From: Candidatus Binatota bacterium
GTDB taxonomy: Bacteria > Desulfobacterota > Binatia > UBA1149
Assembly: GCA_012960245.1 (NCBI GenBank)
Contig: DUBO01000056.1
Span: forward strand, 128,069-192,068
Length of the DNA: 64,000 nucleotides
Reading direction: 5' to 3'
Shown: positions 21,048 through 28,717 of the stretch, piece by piece
Layout of the letters: every line of letters starts with the position of its first letter
Position numbering within the stretch: the stretch's first letter is position 1
Made by a program: the position numbers and the translations under genes
The notes under the pieces: model-generated
What the model saw: the letters and a program-made list of their open reading frames with translations, nothing else
Told to the model about the DNA's origin: nothing
Database searches by the model: none

Positions 21048-21391
21048 CAGTCGTCGTTCCGCTTGTCGCCGTCGCCGTCTTTGTCGTCGTCGGTATCGGG
21101 CTCAGCCTTGCCAGTCTCGGAACTCTCAGCTTCGGAACTATCAGCCTCGGAACTGGCGGGCGTGCGTTTCTTGTCTATGTTTTTCTCGTGGGCGCTGGCG
21201 GCCTGTTCCACCTGGTCCTGCACAACGATGCGCGCGTTGTCGAGCTCGGTGGTGATGTCGGAGGTGGCCCGTCGGAACTCGGCCAGTCCCTTGCCCAGCG
21301 ACTTTGCCAGGTCGGGTAGCTTCTTCGGGCCTATCACCAGCAGGGCGATGACCAGTATTACAATAAGTTCCGTGGGTCCTATGCCGAACAT
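21047..21391 (-). CDS. tatA: Twin-arginine translocase subunit TatA/TatB
   Basis: A 114-residue protein: N-terminal membrane helix [26 protein letters not shown], a glycine hinge and the amphipathic helix [16 protein letters not shown]. The FGIG start, GPKKLP hinge and a longer tail make it ambiguous between TatA and TatB, as is usual in this part of the tree. The last 40 residues are strongly acidic ([24 protein letters not shown]). Only one TatA-type gene accompanies tatC here. No clear ribosome site is seen. A back-to-back inverted repeat holding a TTGACA box lies upstream. Confidence 0.93.
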   Translation of the reverse strand: MFGIGPTELIVILVIALLVIGPKKLPDLAKSLGKGLAEFRRATSDITTELDNARIVVQDQVEQAASAHEKNIDKKRTPASSEADSSEAESSETGKAEPDTDDDKDGDGDKRNDD

Positions 21392-21403
21392 CGTGCAGGG
21401 CTC

Positions 21404-21457
21404 ACGCTAGGTGCGGTGCCTGTGGCTGTCAAGGTAGAGGTCGAGCCGGTTGACAGC
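21404..21457. promoter_or_regulatory. Inverted repeat with back-to-back TTGACA boxes between tatA and the deacetylase gene
   Basis: GCTGTCAA (21425-21432) and TTGACAGC (21450-21457) form a perfect 8-bp inverted repeat with a 17-base centre. Each arm contains TTGACA on one strand, pointing outwards. For tatA (minus) the box is followed at 17 bases by TAGCGT (21409-21404), a poor -10. No convincing -10 follows on the plus strand. It could be a promoter-operator for the divergent pair, or coincidence. Confidence 0.35.
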
Positions 21458-21503
21458 GAGCTGCCTGCTGGCCCGGGTCAGCTATCCGGGCTAGACCGAG
21501 GTC

Positions 21504-22523
21504 GTGGCTATCACTGGTTTGCTTCGCGACGACAGGTTCCGTCTCCACGACCCCGGGGCGGGGCATCCCGAGCGCGCCGAACGCCTGGCGGCCCTGGACC
21601 TGTTGTTCGACGAGCCGAGGCACTCGTCGCTCGTGCGCGTCGAGGCCCGCGAGGCCAACGACGCGGAGCTGCTGGCGGTGCACGACCAGCAGCACGTTTC
21701 GCTGGTGGCCGGTAGCGCCGGCTCCGCGCTCACCCGCTTCGACGCCGACACGGTTGCCTGCAAGGATTCCTTCGAGGCCGCCCGCCTGGCCGCGGGCGGG
21801 GCCATGGCCCTGGCCGATGCCATAGTAGAGGGCCGCGTAGACAACGGTTTTGCTGCTCTCAGGCCGCCGGGGCACCACGCCGAGCGCGATCACCCGATGG
21901 GGTTCTGCCTGTTCAACAACGTGGCCGTCGTAGCCCAGCACCTGAGACGGGTGCACGGCGTGGAGCGCGTGCTGATCGTGGACTGGGACGTCCACCACGG
22001 CAACGGCACCCAGCACCGCTTCTACGACGACCCCGGCGTTATGTACGTTTCGTTGCACCAGTACCCCTGGTATCCGGGCAGCGGCGCTTGTGGAGAAACC
22101 GGCCAGGGCCCGGGCGAGGGATTTACCGTCAATCTGCCGATGGCGGCCGGCGCCGACTGGGCCGGCTATGAGTCGGCCTTCAGGGAGGTGCTGCTGCCGG
22201 TGGCCTCTGCGTTTGATCCTGACTTCGTACTCGTGTCCGCCGGCTTTGACGCCCACCGAGACGACCCCCTGGCACAGGTTGGCCTGGACGAGCACGACTT
22301 TGCCTGCATGGCCTCGGACCTGCTTGAGCTGGCAGACAGCTCGGCCGACGGGCGTGCGATGTTGCTGCTCGAAGGCGGCTACGAGCTGGGCGCGCTGAGC
22401 CGTTCGGTGGACTCGGTGCTGGGCGTGCTCGGCGGCCAACGCGTCCGCTGGCCGGGACAGGCCGAGGCCGGCCCCGACACAGAAAAAACCAGGCAGCTTC
22501 TCGCAGCGACCTGGGGCCTGTAG
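21504..22523 (+). CDS. Histone-deacetylase-family amidohydrolase (class II / acetylpolyamine type)
   Basis: A 339-residue arginase/deacetylase-fold zinc hydrolase. LRPPGHHAERDHPMGFCLFNN carries the paired active-site histidines. Zinc ligands are Asp and His in DWDVHHGNGTQ and Asp in SAGFDAHRDDPL, and LLEGGYELGAL supplies the catalytic tyrosine. Such bacterial enzymes remove acetyl groups from acetylpolyamines or acetyl-lysine. The protein looks fully functional. The GTG start at 21504 is the first in a good context; the N-terminal HPERAERL motif follows. It diverges from tatA and converges on the penicillin-binding protein gene. Confidence 0.9.
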   Translation: MAITGLLRDDRFRLHDPGAGHPERAERLAALDLLFDEPRHSSLVRVEAREANDAELLAVHDQQHVSLVAGSAGSALTRFDADTVACKDSFEAARLAAGGAMALADAIVEGRVDNGFAALRPPGHHAERDHPMGFCLFNNVAVVAQHLRRVHGVERVLIVDWDVHHGNGTQHRFYDDPGVMYVSLHQYPWYPGSGACGETGQGPGEGFTVNLPMAAGADWAGYESAFREVLLPVASAFDPDFVLVSAGFDAHRDDPLAQVGLDEHDFACMASDLLELADSSADGRAMLLLEGGYELGALSRSVDSVLGVLGGQRVRWPGQAEAGPDTEKTRQLLAATWGL

Positions 22524-22535
22524 GCGTTTCCCGTT

Positions 22536-24857
22536 TCAGGGCAGCAGCGGAAAAATTTCAAGCGAGGCCGGCGCCAGCTGCTCGAGGTCGAGTTCCTCGG
22601 AATCGGCTTCGTCGATGTCCAGCCACGTCTGGTCTTCGTGCTCGGGCTCGCTGCCGCTGCGAAAACACTCGAGCCGTGGGTCTGTGTCTTGCAGGGACGC
22701 GCGCTCGCCGGTCTCGTGGTTGATCTGCACGCAGGTTATCCCCGGCGGCATTTCGAACTCCCTTACCGGCAGGCCCTCGTGCGCGCTGGTCATGTAGTCG
22801 AGCCACACCGGCGCCGCCACCCGTCCGCCGGTGCCGCGGGTACCGATCTCGCGGCTGTCGTCGTAGCCCACCCATACGCCCGTGAGCAGGTCGGGCGTGA
22901 AGCCAACGAACCACGCGTCGCGTTGCTCGTTGGTGGTGCCGGTCTTGCCGCCCGTCGGCCGTCCCAGCGCGCGCACGCCGCGCCCGGTTCCGTTTTCGAC
23001 CACGCCCCTGAGCAGTCGCGACATCAGGTAGGCCGTCTGCTCGGTGAGCACGCGCACGGGCTCGGGCAGGTTTTCTTCGAGCACGTAGCCGCGTGAGTCT
23101 TCAACCCTGGTTATGAAAACCGGCTCGTGCAGGATGCCGCCGTCGGCAAAGGGCGTGTAGGCTCGCAGCAGGTCCTTGAGCGAAACCTCCGAGGTGCCCA
23201 GGCCTATGGACAGGTTGCGGCCTATCTTGTTGGTGAAACCGAAGCGCTTTACGTAGTCGACCACGGTGTCCACGCCCAGGTCCTGTACCACTCGCACGGT
23301 GACCACGTTGCGCGATTTCTCCAGCGCGCGCCTGAGCGTGGTGGGCCCGTAAAAGCGGCGGCTGTAGTTCTGCGGCCGCCATACGCTCAGGTGGTCTACG
23401 TACTGTATGGGTGCGTCGAGAATGACGCTGGCCGGCGTGTAGCCGTTGTCCAACGCGGCAGCGTAAACAAAGGGCTTGAAGGCCGAGCCCGGCTGTCGCC
23501 TGGCCTGGGTGGCGCGGTTGAACTCGCTCAGCGCGAAGTCAAAACCGCCGACCATGGCTTTTACCTGTCCCGTTGATGGCTCGACCGACAACAGCGCGAG
23601 CTGCACCTGCGGTTCCTGCCGCAGCAGCAGGGTGGGCTTGTCGTCGTGCACCTCGGCTACCAGTTCAACGAGGTCGCCCACGCGGAATCCGCGCGGCGAA
23701 ACGCCGGGTTTCCACTCCAGCCCGGCCACGTCGATGGCCGACTGCTGGGGACCCACGGCCACCCTGATGATGTCGCCGTTGACGGCCACGACCACGCCCT
23801 CGTAGTCTCCGTTTTCGTTGAGCGTCTCCAGGGATTCGTCGGCGCGGTCGGCGGCCAGGCGCTTATCGAGTTCGTCGGCCTCCAGGTGTCCCACCGGCCC
23901 GTGGTAGCCCAGCAGCACGTCGATGTTGTAGGCGCCGTCGCGCACGGCCCGTTCGGCCGCCGCCTGCATGTCCAGGTCCATGCTCGTGTAGACCTCGAAA
24001 CCCTTGTGGTAGGTAGCTTCGCGCCCGTAGGCTTCGGCCAGGTAGCGGCGCACGTACTCGGTGTAGTAGCTGCCCACCTTGCCGGCCCGCTTGCCCCTGG
24101 GCTGGACCTCGGCGTGGTGGCTGCTGGCCGAAGCGTAGGTGCGCGTGTCGATAAAACCTTCTTCGTGCATGCGCCTGAGCACGTAGAGTTGTCGCTTGCG
24201 CGCGCCCTCGGGGTTGCGCGTGGGTGAGTAGCGGCTGGGAGCCTGCGGCAGCCCGGCCAGCAGGGCCGCTTCGCCGGCGTTGAGCTCGGCTACTTCCTTG
24301 CCGAAGTAAGAACGCGCCGCTGCGCCCACACCGTAGTTGCCGTCGCCGAGGTAGATCTCGTTGAGGTAGAGGTAGAGGATCTCGTCCTTGCTCAGCTCTT
24401 TCTCGAGCCTGAGCGAGAGCATGATCTCGCGCAGCTTGCGGCGGTAGCTGCGCTCGGGAGACAATACCAGCGATTTGACCACCTGCTGGGTTATGGTGCT
24501 GCCGCCCTGTACGACGGTGCCCGCCTTGAGGTTGGCAAGGAAGGCCCGCGCGATACCACGCGGGTCGATGCCACGGTGGCGTCGGAAGTCGGAGTCCTCG
24601 GCTGCAATGAAGGCGTTCTGTACCAGCGGCGTGATGTCGTTGACGGCCACCAGGTAGCGTTTCTGAAAATAAAACTCGTCGACCAGGCGCTTGTCGTGGG
24701 TGTAAACGCGGGTCGCTACCGGCGGGCGGTAGTCGAGCAGGCCGTCCATGGGTGGCAGCTGCGTCCAGTACTGCTGGTATAGTATCGACCCCAGCACGCC
24801 GGCAGCTCCGCCCAGGGTTATGGCGAGCAAGGCAAGAATCCATCGTAAACGTTTCAC
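22536..24857 (-). CDS. mrcA: Class A penicillin-binding protein 1A
   Basis: A bifunctional peptidoglycan synthase of about 773 residues with an N-terminal membrane anchor (WILALLAITLGGAAGVLGSI). The glycosyltransferase domain shows AAEDSDFRRHRGIDP and QGGSTITQQVVK. An OB-like insert follows. The transpeptidase domain has SxxK (RQPGSAFKPF), SRN (KSRNVVTVRV) and KTGTTNEQRDAWFVGFTP. The start is a GTG at the usual place just before the membrane segment. It lacks a ribosome site, and the open frame continues further into the thiD region, so the start is uncertain. It diverges from thiD. Confidence 0.94.
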   Translation of the reverse strand: MKRLRWILALLAITLGGAAGVLGSILYQQYWTQLPPMDGLLDYRPPVATRVYTHDKRLVDEFYFQKRYLVAVNDITPLVQNAFIAAEDSDFRRHRGIDPRGIARAFLANLKAGTVVQGGSTITQQVVKSLVLSPERSYRRKLREIMLSLRLEKELSKDEILYLYLNEIYLGDGNYGVGAAARSYFGKEVAELNAGEAALLAGLPQAPSRYSPTRNPEGARKRQLYVLRRMHEEGFIDTRTYASASSHHAEVQPRGKRAGKVGSYYTEYVRRYLAEAYGREATYHKGFEVYTSMDLDMQAAAERAVRDGAYNIDVLLGYHGPVGHLEADELDKRLAADRADESLETLNENGDYEGVVVAVNGDIIRVAVGPQQSAIDVAGLEWKPGVSPRGFRVGDLVELVAEVHDDKPTLLLRQEPQVQLALLSVEPSTGQVKAMVGGFDFALSEFNRATQARRQPGSAFKPFVYAAALDNGYTPASVILDAPIQYVDHLSVWRPQNYSRRFYGPTTLRRALEKSRNVVTVRVVQDLGVDTVVDYVKRFGFTNKIGRNLSIGLGTSEVSLKDLLRAYTPFADGGILHEPVFITRVEDSRGYVLEENLPEPVRVLTEQTAYLMSRLLRGVVENGTGRGVRALGRPTGGKTGTTNEQRDAWFVGFTPDLLTGVWVGYDDSREIGTRGTGGRVAAPVWLDYMTSAHEGLPVREFEMPPGITCVQINHETGERASLQDTDPRLECFRSGSEPEHEDQTWLDIDEADSEELDLEQLAPASLEIFPLLP

Positions 24858-24944
24858 GGGGGCAACGTGTAAAGGGTATCCACGGTGGGCCCTTTGGTCA
24901 ACGAAGGGCTTGCGGTCTCGGTCGTCCGGGGACAGGTTCAGCCC

Positions 24945-25781
24945 GTGGGCAATCGAAATCATTTCGTGCTGGCACTGGGTGGATTCGACCCCAGCTGCGG
25001 TGCCGGGGTGCAGGCCGACCTGCGGACTTTTGAGGCCATGGGGGTGGCCGGGGTCACCGTGGTGACGGCCGTGACCGTGCAATCGGGCGGGCCGGTGCTG
25101 CGGGTTGAACCCGTGGCCGCTGATCTAGTTGCCGAACAGTTCGATGAGCTGGCCCGCTGCCTTGAGCTGACGGTGGTCAAGTGCGGGCAATTGCCCCTGC
25201 CCGAAACCGCCGAGCTGCTGGCCTGTCGCATAGAAAGGCTGGGCCTGCCGCTTGTGCTCGACCCGGTATTTGAAGCGGGGCAGGGCGGGGCGCTGGCCAC
25301 CGGGCCGGCTCGCGAGGCGGTGGTCGAGAGGCTGTTTTCGCTCAGCACCGTGCTTACCGTGAACGCGCCCGAGGCGGCGGCCTTTACGGGCGCAAAAGTC
25401 GATGACCTCGACCAGGCCGAGCGCGCCGCCGAGGCCCTGCTGGCGCGAGGGCCCCAGGCGGTGGTGGTCAAGGGGGGGCACCTGGCCGGCGACCCCGTAG
25501 ACATACTCGCCACCGCGACAGGCGTATTGCGATTGCCTAACGGCCCACGACGCGGGGCGGCGTTGCACGGAACGGGTTGCGCCTTTGCCAGCGCCCTGGC
25601 GGCGGCGCTGGCGCTCGGGTTGGCAATAGAAGACGCGCCCCTCGAAGACGCAGTCCTCGAAGACGCAGTGCGGCAGGCGCAGGCCCACGTTCGCAGCTTG
25701 TTTGACGGGGCTGTCGAGCTCGCCGGCGGGGGTTCGATACGGCGGCCTCCGTCTACTACCCCCGGTTCGCAGATGGGGTGA
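24945..25781 (+). CDS. thiD: Hydroxymethylpyrimidine/phosphomethylpyrimidine kinase
   Basis: A ribokinase-fold kinase of about 278 residues making HMP-pyrophosphate for thiamine. The N-terminal LALGGFDPSCGAGVQADLRT is the ThiD substrate loop (Cys replaces the usual Gly), PEAAAFTG near 130 and the phosphate motif LHGTGCAFASALAAALALG are present. The C-terminal region contains three 15-bp repeats giving EDAPLEDAVLEDAV. Several in-frame GTGs precede; 24945 best matches the usual N-terminus, 24885 being the longest alternative. No thiamine riboswitch is apparent upstream. It overlaps ptsP by four bases (GTGA). Confidence 0.88.
   Translation: MGNRNHFVLALGGFDPSCGAGVQADLRTFEAMGVAGVTVVTAVTVQSGGPVLRVEPVAADLVAEQFDELARCLELTVVKCGQLPLPETAELLACRIERLGLPLVLDPVFEAGQGGALATGPAREAVVERLFSLSTVLTVNAPEAAAFTGAKVDDLDQAERAAEALLARGPQAVVVKGGHLAGDPVDILATATGVLRLPNGPRRGAALHGTGCAFASALAAALALGLAIEDAPLEDAVLEDAVRQAQAHVRSLFDGAVELAGGGSIRRPPSTTPGSQMG
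25629..25673 (+). repeat. Three 15-bp in-frame repeats in thiD
   Basis: GAAGACGCGCCCCTC, GAAGACGCAGTCCTC and GAAGACGCAGTGCGG stand in tandem, encoding repeats of EDAxL in a surface helix ahead of the last helix of ThiD. The first two units differ at three positions, suggesting duplication and drift. Confidence 0.8.
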
Positions 25782-28243
25782 TTGTAAGCTGCCCTGCGGC
25801 TGTTGTATATTCCGCGCGGCGGGGCGTGGGCGGTTCCAGTAAAAAAAGTGGTCAAGGAAAACGTCGGCATGGTGCCGGCGAGAGTGCCCAGCTGCGCCTT
25901 CTCGAACGCATCACCGTGTTGGTCGGGCGCACCGAGGACACCCACGAGGCGCTCGAAGGCGTGGTCAAGCTGGTGGCGTCGCACATGGACGCAGAAGTCT
26001 GCTCGCTTTACAGCCACGACGTAGAAAGCGGCAACCTGACCCTGGCCGCTACCCAGGGCCTGCCGGCCCGCAGCATAGGTAGGGTGAGCATGGCGCGCGG
26101 CGAGGGGCTGGTCGGCCTGGTGGTCAAATCCAGCGAGCCGCTGCGAGTTGAAGACGCACTGGCCCACGAAGCCTTCAAGTTTTTTCCCGAACTCGGCGAG
26201 GAGAAGTACCACTCCTTTCTTGGCGTGCCCGTGGGGGACGGCAGTGGCATGCTGGGCGTGCTGGTCGTGCAGTCACGGCGCCGCCGCAGGTTTACTGATG
26301 ACGAGGAGCGCCTGGTTCGCGCCGTGGCCGGACACGTACATGCGGTCATGGTCAACGCCCACCTGGCCGATCAACTGCAGCGCGAAGAGGCCGAGCGCGA
26401 GCGTTATCGCAGAGGCATGGCGCGGGCCATCAAGAGGCTCGAAAGCTTCGAGAAGCAGGCCGTTGCCACGGCCGAGGAAGATGACGGGGAGAGCCCCAGG
26501 CATCTCAACGGGCAAGGTGCTTCGCCCGGTTTCGGCATGGGCCGGGCCTTCTGTGTACGCGAGCCGGCCGACCTCGAGCTGGTCGAAGACAAGCCCGGCG
26601 GCGGCGAGTCGGTGGAGCTCAAGCGCTTCAGCGAGGCCTTGGACCGCAGCGCCGGCGAGGTGGAGCAGTCGCGCGTGCGCATGCGCATGCTGGTGCCCGA
26701 AGTGGGCGGAGCCCTTTACGAGGCCCTGAAAATGGTGCTCGAAGACCCATCTTTCTCGCGCAAGGTGGGTGAGCAGATATCCGAGGGCATGGCCGCCGAA
26801 TCGGCGCTCAAGCGGGTTATTAACGAGTATAGCGAGAGTTTCAGGAACATGGCCGACGAGTACCTCAGGGAGCGGGTGGCCGAGGTGCGCGACGTGGGCC
26901 AGAGGGTGCTGCGCAACCTGATGGGAGTACGCAGCGTGCTCGACGCCGTGAGCGACGACGCGATACTGGTGGCCCACGAACTATCACTTTCGGATCTCGC
27001 CATGGTCGATTACACGAGGCTGCGCGGTATCGTTACCGCCAGCGGTGGCACGACCTCGCACGCGGCCATACTGGCCAAGTCGCTGGAGATACCCACGGTG
27101 GTGGGCGTAGAGGGAGTGCTCGAGGCTTGCGGCGATGGCGATCCGATCATCGTTGATGGCAACTCGGGTGCGATCTACATACGCCCCACTGACGAGGTTG
27201 ACGCTGAGTACCAACGCCTGGATGGCAACTACCGGGCCTTCCAGGAGGAGCTGTCCGACCTGCGCGACGAGCCCGCCGAGACACTGGATGGCTACAGGAT
27301 ATCGCTGATGGCCAACGTGGGTCTGCAGGCCGACCTGGATTTTGCCCGCGAGCATGGAGCCGAGGGCGTGGGCCTGTACCGTACTGAGCTTCCGTTTCTC
27401 TCCTACCGTGATTTTCCGGGCGAAGATGAGCAGGTAGCGCTGTACCGCAGCGTGTTCGAAAAGATAGACCCCCAGCCGGTGACCATACGCACACTTGATC
27501 TCGGAGCCGACAAGTATCCATTCAGCGGCGAAAGGTCGCCCGAGGCTAACCCCTTCCTCGGCTGGCGGTCGATACGGATATCGCTCGAGGTTGAGAGCCT
27601 GTTCCAGGAACAGTTACGGGCCTTACTGCGCGCGGGCAGGGGCTACTCGCTGCGCGTGTTGTTTCCCATGATAACCAGCGTCGAAGAACTGCGCCGGGCC
27701 AGGGAGATCTACTCTGAGTGCGTGGCCGATCTTGAATCCGAAGGCGTGGGCCTGCCCGACGACGTTGAACTGGGTGCAATGATCGAGGTGCCGTCGGCCG
27801 TGCTGAGGGCCGACACCATCGTCAGGGAAGTCGATTTCGTGTCTATAGGCACCAACGATCTCATCCAGTACACCCTCGCCGTCGACCGCGACAACCGCCG
27901 CGTCGCATCAATGTACCAGTCCCTGCACCCCGCCGTGCTCGAATCGGTGGCCAAGGTGGTGCAGGCGGCCCATTCTGCGGGGCGTCGGGTGGCGATGTGC
28001 GGGGAGATGGCGGGTGATCCCCTGTGTACGCTTTTTCTTCTCGGTACGGGCATCGACGAACTCAGTATGGGGCCGATTTATATCCCCGTAGTGAAGAAGC
28101 TCATACGGGCCGTCAAGCGCGAAGACGCGGAAGTAGTGGCCAAAGAGGTGCTTCGCTACGACACGGTAGAAGAAATAAAGGGATATTTGTTCTCTTCGCT
28201 GCGAGATCTCGGCCTTATAGAACTTGTCGAGACTTTTTCGTAA
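25778..28243 (+). CDS. ptsP: Phosphoenolpyruvate-protein phosphotransferase, nitrogen PTS type (EI-Ntr)
   Basis: An 821-residue protein. A GAF domain occupies about residues 45-200 (LVASHMDAEVCSLYSHD...FLGVPVGDG), as in PtsP, where it senses glutamine or other small molecules. The phosphohistidine domain carries His428 in GGTTSHAAILAKSLEIP. The PEP-binding TIM barrel has GVGLYRTELPFL, MITSVEELRRARE, SIGTNDLIQYTLAVDR and the CGEMAGDP cysteine motif. It starts the phosphorelay to NPr and EIIA-Ntr, neither of which is in this window. GTG overlaps the thiD stop. A serine/lysine-rich 30-residue leader may mean the true start is slightly later. Confidence 0.94.
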   Translation: MIVSCPAAVVYSARRGVGGSSKKSGQGKRRHGAGESAQLRLLERITVLVGRTEDTHEALEGVVKLVASHMDAEVCSLYSHDVESGNLTLAATQGLPARSIGRVSMARGEGLVGLVVKSSEPLRVEDALAHEAFKFFPELGEEKYHSFLGVPVGDGSGMLGVLVVQSRRRRRFTDDEERLVRAVAGHVHAVMVNAHLADQLQREEAERERYRRGMARAIKRLESFEKQAVATAEEDDGESPRHLNGQGASPGFGMGRAFCVREPADLELVEDKPGGGESVELKRFSEALDRSAGEVEQSRVRMRMLVPEVGGALYEALKMVLEDPSFSRKVGEQISEGMAAESALKRVINEYSESFRNMADEYLRERVAEVRDVGQRVLRNLMGVRSVLDAVSDDAILVAHELSLSDLAMVDYTRLRGIVTASGGTTSHAAILAKSLEIPTVVGVEGVLEACGDGDPIIVDGNSGAIYIRPTDEVDAEYQRLDGNYRAFQEELSDLRDEPAETLDGYRISLMANVGLQADLDFAREHGAEGVGLYRTELPFLSYRDFPGEDEQVALYRSVFEKIDPQPVTIRTLDLGADKYPFSGERSPEANPFLGWRSIRISLEVESLFQEQLRALLRAGRGYSLRVLFPMITSVEELRRAREIYSECVADLESEGVGLPDDVELGAMIEVPSAVLRADTIVREVDFVSIGTNDLIQYTLAVDRDNRRVASMYQSLHPAVLESVAKVVQAAHSAGRRVAMCGEMAGDPLCTLFLLGTGIDELSMGPIYIPVVKKLIRAVKREDAEVVAKEVLRYDTVEEIKGYLFSSLRDLGLIELVETFS

Positions 28244-28325
28244 GTTACAGCGTTCGCCGGGGCCGCGGGAAGGCGAAGTTCAGGGCTGAAGAGCACACTT
28301 TAGCCCGCATAATCACAGGCAGAAC

Positions 28326-28353
28326 TTGACAGTCGGCCGACTCTCACTAAGCA
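28326..28353 (+). promoter_or_regulatory. Probable sigma-70 promoter with palindrome upstream of the HU gene
   Basis: A perfect TTGACA (28326-28331) is followed at 16-17 bases by TAAGCAT. The spacer begins with the perfect 12-bp palindrome AGTCGGCCGACT (28331-28342), placed where a repressor would block RNA polymerase. The -10 is weak. The predicted start is near 28360, about 35 bases before the HU ATG. Confidence 0.5.
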
Positions 28354-28395
28354 TGGAGCTACTAAAAAAACACGCCCTAGGTGAAGGGGAAAATC

Positions 28396-28674
28396 ATGAC
28401 AAAGACACAATTGGTAGAAAAACTCGCAGACGCCACCGACTTATCGAAAGCACAGTCGGCCCAGGTGTTGGAAGAACTGTCCCAGATAATCGTTTCGGCG
28501 GTTAAAGCTGGGGACCCGGTCAAGCTGCCGGGCCTGGGAACCTTCAAGAAGAGGGAGACCAAGGCCAGGCAGGGTCGTAATCCGCAGACCGGTGAGCCGA
28601 TTCAGATCCCGGCTCGCACGAAGGCCGCTTTCAGTGTGGCCAAGGCCTTTAAAGAGGCCGTTCTCGGAGCCTGA
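28396..28674 (+). CDS. HU/IHF family DNA-binding protein
   Basis: A 92-residue nucleoid protein. The helix-turn-helix dimer region MTKTQLVEKLADATDLSKAQ leads into LPGLGTFKKRETKARQGRNPQTGEPIQIPARTKAAF, with the beta-arm RQGRNPQTGE and the intercalating proline segment. It bends DNA as a dimer; HU and IHF subunits cannot be separated by eye. The ATG at 28396 is six bases after AGGGG, so five upstream codons are excluded. It has its own promoter-like region and a hairpin behind it, and is probably monocistronic. Confidence 0.93.
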   Translation: MTKTQLVEKLADATDLSKAQSAQVLEELSQIIVSAVKAGDPVKLPGLGTFKKRETKARQGRNPQTGEPIQIPARTKAAFSVAKAFKEAVLGA

Positions 28675-28680
28675 TCGATT

Positions 28681-28706
28681 GTCCCCCGGGCTCATGCCCG
28701 GGGGAC
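28681..28706. terminator. Strong hairpin between convergent HU and RND genes
   Basis: GTCCCCCGGG and CCCGGGGGAC form a perfect 10-bp stem with a six-base loop. It starts six bases after the HU stop and ends 11 bases before the RND stop. Neither side has a T-tract, so it may stop transcription imperfectly in both directions or protect 3' ends. Confidence 0.6.
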
Positions 28707-28717
28707 ATATCGTGTGG

